Shown here: positions 49,849-58,443 of the stretch, one piece after another
Layout of the letters: each line of letters starts with the position of its first letter
How positions within the stretch are numbered: the first letter of the stretch is position 1
DNA from: Novosphingobium nitrogenifigens DSM 19370
Lineage (GTDB): Bacteria; Pseudomonadota; Alphaproteobacteria; Sphingomonadales; Sphingomonadaceae
Assembly (NCBI RefSeq): GCF_000192575.1
Contig: NZ_GL876933.1
Coordinates: 463,796-527,795 of the forward strand
Length of the DNA stretch: 64,000 bases
Reading direction: 5' to 3'
Position numbers and translations under genes: made by a program
The notes under the pieces: generated by a model
Seen by the model: only the letters and a program-made list of their open reading frames with translations
What the model was told of the DNA's origin: nothing
The model's database searches: none

Positions 49849-50174
49849 AGACGCGTGTGAAATGGATCTGGCCGGTCATTGCCCTGTCGGCGATGACGGC
49901 GGTTGCGCTGCTGACCCCGCGCACGGGATTGCGGCAAGTGGTGCGTGCCGACAGCGCGCTTCCCGCCGCGCGGCTTGGCCCCTGTCTTGCCGCCCGGCTC
50001 GGGCTCGGCCCGTGGAAGGGCAACCCGCAAGTGGCCGGGAACAAGGGCGCCGGATTGCGTGCCGAACTCGCCGACAAGGGGGCGTCCCGCCACCTTTCCC
50101 TGCTGACCGAAGGGGGGCGTCCGCTCTCTTCGGGCGAAAGCGAGGCGGTTCAGGCGTGCCTGCGCGGCGGTTGA
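49845..50174 (+). CDS. Small exported or membrane-anchored protein
   Basis: A 109-residue protein starting at a GTG that overlaps the epimerase stop (GTGA). The N-terminus is basic then hydrophobic (KTRVKWIWPVIALSAMTAVALLTP), a signal peptide or a single anchor. The mature part is Gly/Ala/Arg-rich with two Cys (LGPCLAARLGLG and VQACLRGG), possibly disulfide-bonded in the periplasm. No family is recognised. Its coupling to the epimerase gene suggests it is translated, but nothing indicates function. Confidence 0.55.
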   Translation: MKTRVKWIWPVIALSAMTAVALLTPRTGLRQVVRADSALPAARLGPCLAARLGLGPWKGNPQVAGNKGAGLRAELADKGASRHLSLLTEGGRPLSSGESEAVQACLRGG

Positions 50175-50227
50175 AGTGAAAAAACCGGTTCCCTCGGGCT
50201 TGTGCGATGCATTAGGGGGCTTGGATC

Positions 50228-51754
50228 ATGTCCAATCGCCGCACCTTTGCCATCATTTCGCACCCCGACGCGGGTAAGACGACGCTCACCGAAAAGCTGC
50301 TGCTTCAGGGGGGGGCGATCCACCTTGCCGGTGAAGTCAAGGCACGCGGCGCGGCGCGGCGCGCGCGCTCGGACTGGATGAAGATCGAGCAGCAGCGCGG
50401 GATTTCGGTGACCAGCTCGGTCATGACGTTCCAGAAGGACGGGATCGTCTTCAACCTGCTCGACACGCCGGGCCACGAGGACTTTTCCGAAGATACCTAC
50501 CGCACGCTGACCGCGGTCGATTCGGCGATCATGGTGATCGACGCGGCCAAGGGGATCGAGCCGCAGACGCGCAAGCTGTTCGAAGTGTGCCGCATGCGCT
50601 CGGTGCCGATCATCACGTTCGTCAACAAGGTCGACCGCGAAGGCCGCAGCGTGTTCGAGACGCTCGACGAAGTGGCCGATGCGCTTGCGCTCGACGTGGT
50701 GCCGATGTCCTGGCCGGTCGGCATGGGCGGTGTGTTCCAGGGCGTCTACGACTTTGCCACCCGCACGATCAGCCGTCCCGAAGGCGATGGCCGCGAATTC
50801 CTCGGCAAAGTCGAGCCGTTGACCGAAGGCGCCATTCCCGACGACATCGCCGAGGAAATGGAACTGGGCGAGGCCGGGTATCCCGCTTTCGACCTCGAAG
50901 CCTATCGCAACGGTGACCTGACACCGGTCTATTTCGGTTCGGCACTCAAGAATTTCGGTGTCGAGGCGCTGATCGACGCGATTGCCCGCTTTGCACCGCC
51001 GCCGCGTCCGCAGCCTTCGGAACAGGGGATCATCGATCCCGAGCGCAGCGACGTGACCGGCTTCGTGTTCAAGGTGCAGGCCAACATGGACCCGCAGCAC
51101 CGCGACCGCATCGCGTTCATGCGCCTCGTTTCGGGTACGTTCCGTCGCGGCATGAAGCTGATCCCGTCGGGACTGGGCAAGCCGATCGCGGTCCATTCGC
51201 CGATCCTGTTCTTTGCGCAGGACCGCGAGATCGCCGATACCGCCGAGGCGGGCGACATCATCGGCATTCCCAACCACGGCACGCTGCGGGTTGGCGATAC
51301 CCTGTCCGAACGCAACGACGTGCGTTTCACCGGGCTGCCCAATTTCGCCCCGGAAATCCTGCGCCGCGTGGTGCTCAAGGACCCGACCAAGACCAAGCAG
51401 CTGCGCAAGGCGCTTGATGACTTGTCCGAAGAAGGGGTGATCCAGGTCTTCTATCCCGAAATCGGCAGCCAGTGGATCGTCGGCGTCGTGGGGCAGCTTC
51501 AGCTCGACGTGCTGGTTTCGCGACTGGAAGCCGAATACAAGGTCGAGGCCATGCTCGAAGCTTCGCCGTTCGACACGGCGCGCTGGCTCAAGGGCAGCGA
51601 TGCGGCGATCAAGGGGTTCGAGGATTTCAACCGGAGCAATCTGGCGCGCGACCGCGACGGAGACCCGGTTTTCATGGCCCGTTCAGCGTGGGACGTGGGA
51701 TATCAGCAGGAACGCAATCCCGATCTCGTCTTTTCTGCGACGAAAGAACGGTAA
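50228..51754 (+). CDS. prfC: Peptide chain release factor 3
   Basis: The GTPase that recycles RF1/RF2 from the ribosome, 508 residues, slightly short of the usual 525-530. G1 is ISHPDAGKTTLTEKLLLQGGAIH, G3 is LLDTPGHEDFSEDTYRTL, and G4 is FVNKVDREGR. EF-G-like domains II and III follow (GFVFKVQANMDPQHRDRIAFMRLVSG). The length difference seems to be a shorter interdomain or C-terminal part rather than truncation, since the ATG and the end (WDVGYQQERNPDLVFSATKER) look natural. It is followed by a small hairpin. Confidence 0.95.
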   Translation: MSNRRTFAIISHPDAGKTTLTEKLLLQGGAIHLAGEVKARGAARRARSDWMKIEQQRGISVTSSVMTFQKDGIVFNLLDTPGHEDFSEDTYRTLTAVDSAIMVIDAAKGIEPQTRKLFEVCRMRSVPIITFVNKVDREGRSVFETLDEVADALALDVVPMSWPVGMGGVFQGVYDFATRTISRPEGDGREFLGKVEPLTEGAIPDDIAEEMELGEAGYPAFDLEAYRNGDLTPVYFGSALKNFGVEALIDAIARFAPPPRPQPSEQGIIDPERSDVTGFVFKVQANMDPQHRDRIAFMRLVSGTFRRGMKLIPSGLGKPIAVHSPILFFAQDREIADTAEAGDIIGIPNHGTLRVGDTLSERNDVRFTGLPNFAPEILRRVVLKDPTKTKQLRKALDDLSEEGVIQVFYPEIGSQWIVGVVGQLQLDVLVSRLEAEYKVEAMLEASPFDTARWLKGSDAAIKGFEDFNRSNLARDRDGDPVFMARSAWDVGYQQERNPDLVFSATKER

Positions 51755-51773
51755 GGGAAGGCGTGGCCGGCTT

Positions 51774-51792
51774 CGCCATTCGCCGAATGGCG
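51774..51792 (+). terminator. Hairpin after prfC
   Basis: Perfect 8-base arms CGCCATTC/GAATGGCG around GCC, 20 bases after the prfC stop, followed by GATTT. The T-tract is weak. Confidence 0.4.
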
Positions 51793-51869
51793 GATTTCAG
51801 CGTGAGGACAAGGAATTAGAACAGGCTCACTGCTATGCCGGCGGCAAACCATAACGGCAGGAGGATGCG

Positions 51870-52739
51870 TTGAATCTGCTTGGGCCCACATCCAATACGT
51901 TTATTTCCCAACGCCTTCGCCTCCATTATGTCGATTGGGGCAATGCGGACAAGCCGCCGTTGCTGCTCGTCCACGGGTCGCGCGACCATTGTCGCAGCTG
52001 GGACTGGACGGCCGAGGCCCTGCGCGAAGACTGGCACGTCATTGCGGTCGACAATCGCGGCCACGGCGACAGCGAATGGGTCTCGGACGGCAACTATCGC
52101 ACGATGGACATGGTCTATGACCTTGCCCAGCTGGTGCATCAGCTCAATCTCGCGCCGGTGACGATCGTCTCGCATTCGTGGGGTGCGATCGTGTCGTTGC
52201 GCTATGCCGGGCTCTTTCCCGAAGACGTGCGCAAGCTGGTCGCGATCGAAGGCATTTTCCCGACGCCCGAATGGGAAATGCGGATGAAGGACGTGCCCTT
52301 TGCGCGGCGTATCCGCGACTATATCGCCGAAAAGCGCAAGGCGGCAGGACGCCTGCCGCGTCGCTATCCCACGCTTGCCGATGCCTTTGCCCGCATGAAG
52401 GCGGAAAACCCCTATCTGACCGACGAGCAGGCGCGGCACCTGACCATTCACGGGATCAACCGGAACGAGGATGGGACTTTCACCTGGAAGTTCGATCCTT
52501 ATGTCCACATCGACCACCCGTACGACATCTCGACCGAGCGCAAGCACGAGCTGTGGGAAGCGATCACATGCCCCACGCTGCTGCTCAACGGCGCGGATTC
52601 GTTCGCGGGCAATCCCGAACGCGACGGCCGCATCCGCCATTTCCGCGACGCGCGCGTGGTCGAATTCGAGAATGCCGGGCATTGGCCGCATCACGACCAG
52701 TACGACCGCTTCATCGGGCTCCTGCGCGAATTCCTTTGA
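51870..52739 (+). CDS. Alpha/beta-fold hydrolase
   Basis: A 289-residue soluble hydrolase. HGSRDHCRSWD forms the HG oxyanion strand, VSHSWGA contains the nucleophile Ser (SxSxG form), and NAGHWPHHDQYDRF the catalytic His; the acid is probably the Asp of LLNGADSF. TTG at 51870 is the start in the open frame with GGAGGA upstream (TTG start, MNLLGPTSNTF). It belongs to the epoxide-hydrolase/dehalogenase-like group. The substrate is unknown. It is monocistronic, between prfC and the glnK promoter region. Confidence 0.85.
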   Translation: MNLLGPTSNTFISQRLRLHYVDWGNADKPPLLLVHGSRDHCRSWDWTAEALREDWHVIAVDNRGHGDSEWVSDGNYRTMDMVYDLAQLVHQLNLAPVTIVSHSWGAIVSLRYAGLFPEDVRKLVAIEGIFPTPEWEMRMKDVPFARRIRDYIAEKRKAAGRLPRRYPTLADAFARMKAENPYLTDEQARHLTIHGINRNEDGTFTWKFDPYVHIDHPYDISTERKHELWEAITCPTLLLNGADSFAGNPERDGRIRHFRDARVVEFENAGHWPHHDQYDRFIGLLREFL

Positions 52740-52763
52740 GCATCGGTCCCTGAAGTATCGGAT

Positions 52764-52790
52764 CGGGGTTCCGGCGTTCGCGGAACCCCG
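52764..52790 (+). terminator. Strong hairpin after the alpha/beta hydrolase
   Basis: Perfect 10-base arms CGGGGTTCCG/CGGAACCCCG with a 7-base loop, 25 bases after the stop codon. There is no T-run, so this may be a Rho-dependent or RNA-protecting hairpin. Confidence 0.5.
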
Positions 52791-52849
52791 CGCGGCTCGG
52801 GCGCTCTTCCCACCTTCTTTGGGCAATACCCTCTTTGGGGGATATTCTG

Positions 52850-52884
52850 TGCCTAAAAATTAGGCATCAATGTGCAGGTGCACA
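52850..52884 (+). promoter_or_regulatory. Two palindromes upstream of the glnK promoter
   Basis: TGCCTAA-AAA-TTAGGCA (52850-52866) and TGTGCA-GG-TGCACA (52871-52884) are perfect palindromes lying about 75-110 bases upstream of the sigma-54 site, where an NtrC-type activator would bind. The second has TGCAC/GTGCA-like halves but not the standard NtrC spacing, so the assignment is tentative. Confidence 0.45.
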
Positions 52885-52958
52885 AGATTCGAGCGCTTCC
52901 CGGCCTCAGGATAAGCGTTTTATTCCTGTCACACTCGGATTTCCGTATATTACTGATC

Positions 52959-52974
52959 TGGCATGTTCCTTGCT
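52959..52974 (+). promoter_or_regulatory. Sigma-54 promoter for glnK-amt
   Basis: TGGCATG-TTCC-TTGCT matches the -24/-12 consensus TGGCAYG-N4-TTGCW exactly. It lies 60 bases before the glnK ATG and in the right orientation. Nitrogen limitation through RpoN and an NtrC-type activator would induce the operon. Confidence 0.85.
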
Positions 52975-53033
52975 GAGATGGTCGAGGCCGGCGGTCGCCC
53001 GGTAAGGAGTAGGCCTTGAAAAGGGGGGCATGA

Positions 53034-53372
53034 ATGAAATTCATCATCGCCATCATCAAGCCGTTCAAGCTCGACGAAGTGCGCGAAGCGCTTTCGGGTC
53101 TGGGCGTTGCCGGGATGACGGTGTCGGAAGTGAAAGGTTTCGGTCGCCAGAAGGGCCAGACCGAAATCTACCGCGGCGCCGAATATTCGACCAACATGCT
53201 GCCCAAGGTGAAAATCGAGATTGCGGCCAGCGACGACCTCGCTCCGCAGATCATCGAGACGATCCAGCAAGCCGCCAGCACCGAAGCGATCGGTGACGGC
53301 AAGATCTTCGTGCTCGATCTTGCCTCGGCCACGCGCATCCGCACCGGCGAGACCGGGGATACCGCGCTGTGA
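53034..53372 (+). CDS. glnK: PII nitrogen-regulatory protein
   Basis: A 112-residue PII protein that signals glutamine, 2-oxoglutarate and ATP status. The T-loop has Tyr51 in EIYRGAEYSTN, the residue uridylylated by GlnD. The B-loop and C-loop (GDGKIFVLDLASATRIRTGETGDTAL) are intact. It overlaps the amt frame region and lies directly upstream of the ammonium channel, the arrangement of GlnK, which blocks AmtB. Its promoter is of the sigma-54 type. A GlnB identity cannot be fully excluded, but linkage to amt favours GlnK. Confidence 0.96.
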   Translation: MKFIIAIIKPFKLDEVREALSGLGVAGMTVSEVKGFGRQKGQTEIYRGAEYSTNMLPKVKIEIAASDDLAPQIIETIQQAASTEAIGDGKIFVLDLASATRIRTGETGDTAL

Positions 53373-53425
53373 TCTCTGGCCGTTGTGATCTCGGGGCTGT
53401 GTCCTCCGACATGAAGGGAAACCAT

Positions 53426-54856
53426 ATGATCCGTAAGATGATCAGTGGCGTTGCGGGACTGGGGCTGACGCTCGCTACCGCATCGACCGCTTTCGCGCAG
53501 GCGGCGATGATCAAGGCGCCGACCGTCGCCCAGCAGGCCACCATGGTCAACAAGGGCGACACCACCTGGATGCTCGTGTCTGCCCTGCTCGTCCTCATGA
53601 TGAGCGTTCCGGGCCTCGCACTGTTCTATGGCGGCCTCGTGCGGACCAAGAACATGCTGAGCGTGCTGATGCAGGTCTTCATGATCGTGTCGATCGGCGG
53701 TCTGCTCTGGGCCACCTACGGCTATTCGCTCGCCTTCACTACCGGGATCACCCCCGGCCTCACCCCTTACGTCGGCGGCTTCTCCAAGGCGCTGATGATC
53801 GGCGTTTCGGGTTCGACGTACGCCGCGACGTTCTCGAACAACGTCTACATCCCCGAACTCGCGTACTTCGTCTTCCAGATGACCTTCGCGATGATCACCC
53901 CGGCGCTGATCGTGGGGTCGTTCGCGGAACGCGTGAAGTTCACCCCGCTGATGATCTTCGTCGTGCTGTGGTCGACCTTTGCCTATTACCCGATGGCGCA
54001 CATGGTCTGGTACTGGGCCGGTCCGGACTTCCTCAAGGATACCCCGACCGAAACCGGTCTGCTGTACGGCAAGGGCGCGCTCGACTTCGCGGGCGGCACC
54101 GTCGTTCACATCAACGCGGGTATCGCCGGTCTCATCGGCTGCCTCATGATGGGCAAGCGCGTCGGTTTCGGCAAGGAAGCCACTCCGCCGCACTCGCTGA
54201 CCATGACCATGATCGGCGCCTCCCTGCTGTGGGTGGGCTGGTTCGGCTTCAACGCCGGTTCCAACCTTGAAGCGAACGGCGTCACCGCGGTCGCTTTCGT
54301 CAACACCATGCTCGCCACTTGCGCCGCCGCCGTCAGCTGGGCCATCATCGAACAGGTCGTTCACGGCAAGCCCTCGATGCTGGGTGCCGCTTCGGGTGCC
54401 GTCGCCGGTCTCGTCGCGATCACGCCTGCTTCGGGCTATGGCGCTCCGGCCACCTCGATGGTCCTCGGCCTCATCGTTTCGCCGATCTGCTTCTTCTTCG
54501 TCACCACGGTGAAGAACAAGCTCAAGTACGACGACACGCTCGACGTCTTCGGCGTCCACTGCGTCGGCGGGATCACCGGTGCGATCGCCACCGCCATTGT
54601 CGCCAACCCGGCGCTCGGCGGCCAGGGCGTGATCGACTACACCCAGTTCCCGGCGGTTGCTGCGGCCACTTACGACACCACGGCCCAGATCATCGTGCAG
54701 CTCGAAGCTGTGCTGATCACGCTGCTGTGGTCGGGTATCGTCTCGGCGGTTCTCTTCTTCGTCATCGACAAGACCATCGGTCTGCGTCCGACCGAAGAAG
54801 CCGAACGTGAAGGCCTCGACATCACCGAACACGGCGAACGCGCCTACAACTACTGA
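53426..54856 (+). CDS. amtB: Ammonium transporter
   Basis: An inner-membrane ammonium channel, 476 residues from the ATG at 53426. The first 25 residues are a signal peptide (IRKMISGVAGLGLTLATASTAFAQA), as in E. coli AmtB, then 11 transmembrane helices. Family blocks are ALFYGGLVRTKNMLSVLMQ, the FAGGTVVHINAGIAGLIG signature (pore His), and DDTLDVFGVHCVGGITGAIATAI (second pore His). The upstream 19 codons of the open frame overlap glnK but are not family sequence. It is co-transcribed with glnK. Confidence 0.96.
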   Translation: MIRKMISGVAGLGLTLATASTAFAQAAMIKAPTVAQQATMVNKGDTTWMLVSALLVLMMSVPGLALFYGGLVRTKNMLSVLMQVFMIVSIGGLLWATYGYSLAFTTGITPGLTPYVGGFSKALMIGVSGSTYAATFSNNVYIPELAYFVFQMTFAMITPALIVGSFAERVKFTPLMIFVVLWSTFAYYPMAHMVWYWAGPDFLKDTPTETGLLYGKGALDFAGGTVVHINAGIAGLIGCLMMGKRVGFGKEATPPHSLTMTMIGASLLWVGWFGFNAGSNLEANGVTAVAFVNTMLATCAAAVSWAIIEQVVHGKPSMLGAASGAVAGLVAITPASGYGAPATSMVLGLIVSPICFFFVTTVKNKLKYDDTLDVFGVHCVGGITGAIATAIVANPALGGQGVIDYTQFPAVAAATYDTTAQIIVQLEAVLITLLWSGIVSAVLFFVIDKTIGLRPTEEAEREGLDITEHGERAYNY

Positions 54857-54947
54857 GTTCAGACAAGATTGGCGGGGTGGGAAACCCGGGACCTCTCCCT
54901 CTCGGGACTTTCCCCGCCAGACGATGTTCCTCCTGCGAACGGACTGA

Positions 54948-54981
54948 GGCCGGAAGTGCTAGCCCACTTCCGGCCATTTTT
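54948..54981 (+). terminator. Rho-independent terminator after amtB
   Basis: Perfect 11-base arms GGCCGGAAGTG/CACTTCCGGCC (54948-54958 and 54965-54975) with a 6-base loop, followed by ATTTTT. Another inverted repeat (TGGCGGGG at 54870-54877 with CCCCGCCA at 54912-54919) precedes it. Confidence 0.88.
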
Positions 54982-55017
54982 CTGTCCTGAGAGGGGGCAA
55001 GCGGGGCCCAACCCGGG

Positions 55018-55037
55018 AACTCGCCGCTTGGCGAGTT
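55018..55037 (+). promoter_or_regulatory. Hairpin in the hisC leader
   Basis: AACTCGCC-GCTT-GGCGAGTT is a perfect 8-base stem followed by TTG, 29 bases before the hisC ATG. It could be a weak attenuator or an RNA-stability element. No His- or Phe-rich leader peptide was seen beside it. Confidence 0.4.
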
Positions 55038-55065
55038 TTGAAAGAGACTTTAAGGCGCAGCGATC

Positions 55066-56199
55066 ATGACTGCGTCCAAACCCGCTTCGCCCTCTGCCGC
55101 ATCCGACCGGCCGCGTCCCAAGGACTGGATCCTGGGGATCAAGGCCTATGTCCCGGGCAAGTCGACCGGCGCCGATGGACGACCGCTGATCAAGCTGTCG
55201 GCCAACGAGAACCCGCTCGGCACCAGCCCGCTGGCGCAAGAGGCGCGACACCATGCCGGGGATCAGGCGCGCTATCCCGATCCCGACAGCACCGCCCTGC
55301 GCGTGGCGCTGGGCAAGCTGCACGATCTTCCCGCCGAACGGATCGTGATGGGCACCGGTTCGGACGAACTGCTGCACCTTGCGGTTCAGGCCTATGCCGG
55401 GCCGGGCGATGAAGTGCTTTATGTCCGCTATGGCTTTGCCGTCTATGACATCGCCGCGCGCCGCTGTGGTGCCACGCCGGTGGTTGCGCCCGACCGCGAC
55501 TACGGCACCGATGTCGATGCCCTGCTCGCGGCGGTAACGCCTGCCACTCGCGTCGTTTTCCTCGCCAATCCCAACAATCCGACCGGCAGCTATATCGGGC
55601 GCGAGGAAGTCGCCCGGCTCCATGCCGGGCTGCGCCCGGACATCCTGCTCGTCATCGATCAGGCCTATGCCGAATATGTCGCTGCCGAAGACGACGACGG
55701 TGCCTTTGCGCTTGCCGCCCGCGCGCACAACGTTCTGGTCACGCGCACCTTTTCCAAGATCTATGGTCTTGCCGGGGAACGCGTGGGCTGGGCAACCGGC
55801 GACGCGGACGTGATCGACATGCTCAACCGCATTCGCGGTCCGTTCAACCTGTCGCTGTCGGCGCAGGCAACCGCGCTTGCAGCCCTTGCCGATCAGGACT
55901 TCGTGCGCCATTCGCGCGAGCACAATCGCGCGGAGCGGACCCGGTTCGTTGCCGCGATCGAGGCGTTGGGCAATCACGGGCTGCGTCCGCTGCCTTCGCA
56001 GGCCAATTTTGTGCTGATCGAGTTTCGCGGTGCCCTGACGGCGGAGGCTGCGTACCTTGGCCTCATGGAATACGGCTACATCACCCGCTGGCTTCCGGGA
56101 CAGGGGCTGCCCCAGGCACTGCGCATCACCATCGGCACGGCCGAGCAGATGAACGCCATTGCCGCTGCCCTGACCACTCTGGCCGGGGCTGCGGCGTGA
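55066..56199 (+). CDS. hisC: Histidinol-phosphate / aromatic aminotransferase
   Basis: A PLP-dependent class I/II aminotransferase, 377 residues. [15 protein letters not shown] opens the fold, [14 protein letters not shown] binds the substrate, and the PLP Lys is in [17 protein letters not shown]. In pathway terms it converts imidazole-acetol phosphate to histidinol phosphate, but in alphaproteobacteria such enzymes often also make phenylalanine and tyrosine. The 4-base overlap with the prephenate dehydrogenase gene argues for an aromatic role here. Confidence 0.92.
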   Translation: MTASKPASPSAASDRPRPKDWILGIKAYVPGKSTGADGRPLIKLSANENPLGTSPLAQEARHHAGDQARYPDPDSTALRVALGKLHDLPAERIVMGTGSDELLHLAVQAYAGPGDEVLYVRYGFAVYDIAARRCGATPVVAPDRDYGTDVDALLAAVTPATRVVFLANPNNPTGSYIGREEVARLHAGLRPDILLVIDQAYAEYVAAEDDDGAFALAARAHNVLVTRTFSKIYGLAGERVGWATGDADVIDMLNRIRGPFNLSLSAQATALAALADQDFVRHSREHNRAERTRFVAAIEALGNHGLRPLPSQANFVLIEFRGALTAEAAYLGLMEYGYITRWLPGQGLPQALRITIGTAEQMNAIAAALTTLAGAAA

Positions 56200-57155
56200 G
56201 CGACAGCGAAAGCGCGTCGCTGCCGTTTCGTCATGTCGCGGTAATCGGCCTAGGCCTGCTCGGGAGTTCGGTCGCGCGGGCGGCACGGGCGTGCCTGCCC
56301 GGCATTGTGATCACCGGCTACGATGCCGATCCGGCCGTGCGCGATCGCGCGCGCGCCATCGGTCTTGCCGACACGATCGCGAATGCGGCAGGCGAAGCGG
56401 TGCGGGGCGCGGACCTTGTTGTCCTGTGCGTGCCGGTCGGCGCGATGGGGACTGCGGCCCGCGAACTGGCCGCTGACCTGTCGCTTGCCGCGATCGTGAG
56501 CGATGTCGGATCGAGCAAGGCGAGCGTGGCCGCTGCGCTCGGCGCTGCCTTGCCCGGCCATCGCATCATTCCCGCCCATCCCGTCGCCGGGACCGAGCAG
56601 AGTGGCCCTGATGCCGGGTTTGCCACGCTGTTCCGCAACCGCTGGTGCATCGTGACGCCTCCGGCCGATGTCGATGCGGCCGATCTGGCGCGTCTGGTCG
56701 CGTTCTGGGAAGCCTTCGGCGCGCGGGTCGAGACGATGGATGCCGAGCATCACGACCTCGTGCTCGCCGTGACCAGCCACTTGCCGCACCTGATTGCCTA
56801 TACGATCGTGGGGACCGCGTCCGATCTCGAACGCGTGACGCAGAGCGAGGTGATCAAGTATTCGGCGGGCGGTTTCCGCGACTTTACCCGCATTGCCGCA
56901 TCCGATCCGACGATGTGGCGCGACGTCTTCCTCAACAATCGCGATGCGGTGCTCGATATGCTCGGGCGCTTCAATCGCGATTTGGCCGAACTCGAAGCCG
57001 CGATCCGGGCCGGGGATGGCGAGCAGTTGTTCGACCATTTCACCCGCACGCGGGCGATCCGTCGCTCGATCATCGAGATGGGGCAGGATGACGCGCGGCC
57101 CGACTTCGGCCGCGCGGATCACAGTCGTGCGGGCAAGGAAACGGTCAGCGGTTGA
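56196..57155 (+). CDS. tyrA: Prephenate/arogenate dehydrogenase
   Basis: An NAD(P)-dependent dehydrogenase for tyrosine synthesis, 319 residues. It starts at GTG overlapping hisC (GTGA). The Rossmann motif is [18 protein letters not shown], followed by [26 protein letters not shown], the catalytic-His segment [21 protein letters not shown], and [11 protein letters not shown]. No chorismate mutase or ACT domain is attached, so it is the single-domain type (often called TyrC). Its 3' end overlaps the convergent acyltransferase gene by 11 bases. Confidence 0.93.
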   Translation: MSDSESASLPFRHVAVIGLGLLGSSVARAARACLPGIVITGYDADPAVRDRARAIGLADTIANAAGEAVRGADLVVLCVPVGAMGTAARELAADLSLAAIVSDVGSSKASVAAALGAALPGHRIIPAHPVAGTEQSGPDAGFATLFRNRWCIVTPPADVDAADLARLVAFWEAFGARVETMDAEHHDLVLAVTSHLPHLIAYTIVGTASDLERVTQSEVIKYSAGGFRDFTRIAASDPTMWRDVFLNNRDAVLDMLGRFNRDLAELEAAIRAGDGEQLFDHFTRTRAIRRSIIEMGQDDARPDFGRADHSRAGKETVSG

Positions 57156-57873
57156 GCGTGTTGATCGCGGTGTGAACGGCCGTCTCGATGTCCTGTCGCG
57201 GCAGGCCGGAGGGAAGTTCCGCGCAGACCCGGTAACGGACGACCCCGGACTTCTTCCACAGGCGGTGATAGAGGCGCCCGCTGTCGACCGCGACCGGCAC
57301 GACCGGCAGGCCGAAGACCTTGTAGAGCCCCGCAAACCCGGCCTGTAGTGGCGGGCTCGAGCGATAGGGGACGCGGGTTCCTTCGGGGAAGATCGCGAGC
57401 GGTCGACCCGCGCCGCGCGTCCGGGCTTCGGAAATCATGCCGCGCAGGGCACGGGCCCCGGCGCTGCGATCGACCCCGATCAGGCCATAGCGGTACCCGA
57501 GCTTGCCCCAGAGGGGGATCTCGAGCAGCTCCTTCTTGGCGAAGATCATCGGGTTGGGCAGCACGTTGGGAAGATCGATCGCCTCGAAGAAAGACTCGTG
57601 CCGGACGGCATAGAGCACCGGATGATCGGGCAGCTCGCCTTCGACCACGACGCGGATGCCGAGCAGGTGGCGGCAGCACCAGCGGTGCCAGCGAAACCAG
57701 GCATAGGCCATCGCGACGGTGACGGAATTGGGCAGGACCAGCGTCATGGTCCCGGCAAGGACGAGCAGTATCGAGCCGAGGTAGAACACCGGATAGAACA
57801 CGAGGCTGCGCGCAATATCGGCGGGACGCACGATATTCGAAGTGTCAGTGGCGGGCATTGTGGTGGGGTCCAT
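57145..57873 (-). CDS. PlsC-like 1-acylglycerol-3-phosphate acyltransferase
   Basis: A 242-residue membrane-associated lipid acyltransferase. An N-terminal hydrophobic segment (FYPVFYLGSILLVLAGTMTLVLP) precedes the acyltransferase motif HESFFE, an HX4E form of the usual HX4D, followed by GVDRSAGARALRGM and the FPEGTR motif. It would make phosphatidic acid from lysophosphatidic acid. The start could be the ATG at 57873 or 57858; both overlap the ydcF-like gene. It is the last gene of the ftsEX transcript. Confidence 0.88.
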   Translation of the reverse strand: MDPTTMPATDTSNIVRPADIARSLVFYPVFYLGSILLVLAGTMTLVLPNSVTVAMAYAWFRWHRWCCRHLLGIRVVVEGELPDHPVLYAVRHESFFEAIDLPNVLPNPMIFAKKELLEIPLWGKLGYRYGLIGVDRSAGARALRGMISEARTRGAGRPLAIFPEGTRVPYRSSPPLQAGFAGLYKVFGLPVVPVAVDSGRLYHRLWKKSGVVRYRVCAELPSGLPRQDIETAVHTAINTLNR

Positions 57874-58429
57874 CGGGCCAATCGATCAGCCAGGCCAGCA
57901 TCCGGGCCAGGAACTTGTTATATTCGACAAAGAGAATGCGCATGCTGGGGTGGGACGGCACTGCGTCCTCGACGATCACCAGCCCCTTGGGCGCGGCAAC
58001 CGCAAGATCGAATGCGGCCCGGCGCATATGCCAGTCGGTGGTGACGAGCCGCACCGAGCGCAGGTCATAGCGCGCGATCCAGCGCGCTGCTTCGAGCGCG
58101 TTCGAGCGGGTGTCGAAGGATTCGTAGCCCAGCGTCATGCAGCAGGCGAACAGGCTTGCAGGTACGCCGTATTCGGCTTCGAACTCGGCGGGTTTCACTT
58201 CGCTGTCGACGCCCGAAACCAGCATGCGCTTGGCCTCGTCCGCGCGCAGGACCTCGATCCCGCGCTGAATCCGGCCGCTGCCCCCGGTCAGTGCGATGAC
58301 GGCATCGGTGCGGGTATGGTCGGCCGGACGCGGCAGGAACAGTGCGAACCACAGGAAGCCGAGCAGCCATGCCAGCACCATGAGTGAAAGAATGCGACGG
58401 AACAGTCCGGGCGGTTTGCGCAAGGCCAT
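57845..58429 (-). CDS. YdcF/ElyC-family (DUF218) membrane protein
   Basis: A 194-residue protein with one N-terminal membrane helix (RILSLMVLAWLLGFLWFALFLP) and a DUF218 domain outside the membrane. Typical segments are TDAVIALTGGSGRIQRGIEVL, AKRMLVSGVDS, DTRSNALEAARWI and VRLVTTDWHMRRAAFDL. ElyC and SanA relatives affect cell-envelope integrity and lipid-carrier metabolism. It starts 14 bases after ftsX and overlaps the acyltransferase gene. Confidence 0.88.
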   Translation of the reverse strand: MALRKPPGLFRRILSLMVLAWLLGFLWFALFLPRPADHTRTDAVIALTGGSGRIQRGIEVLRADEAKRMLVSGVDSEVKPAEFEAEYGVPASLFACCMTLGYESFDTRSNALEAARWIARYDLRSVRLVTTDWHMRRAAFDLAVAAPKGLVIVEDAVPSHPSMRILFVEYNKFLARMLAWLIDWPDGPHHNARH

Positions 58430-58443
58430 TGCTGTCCCCCAGC

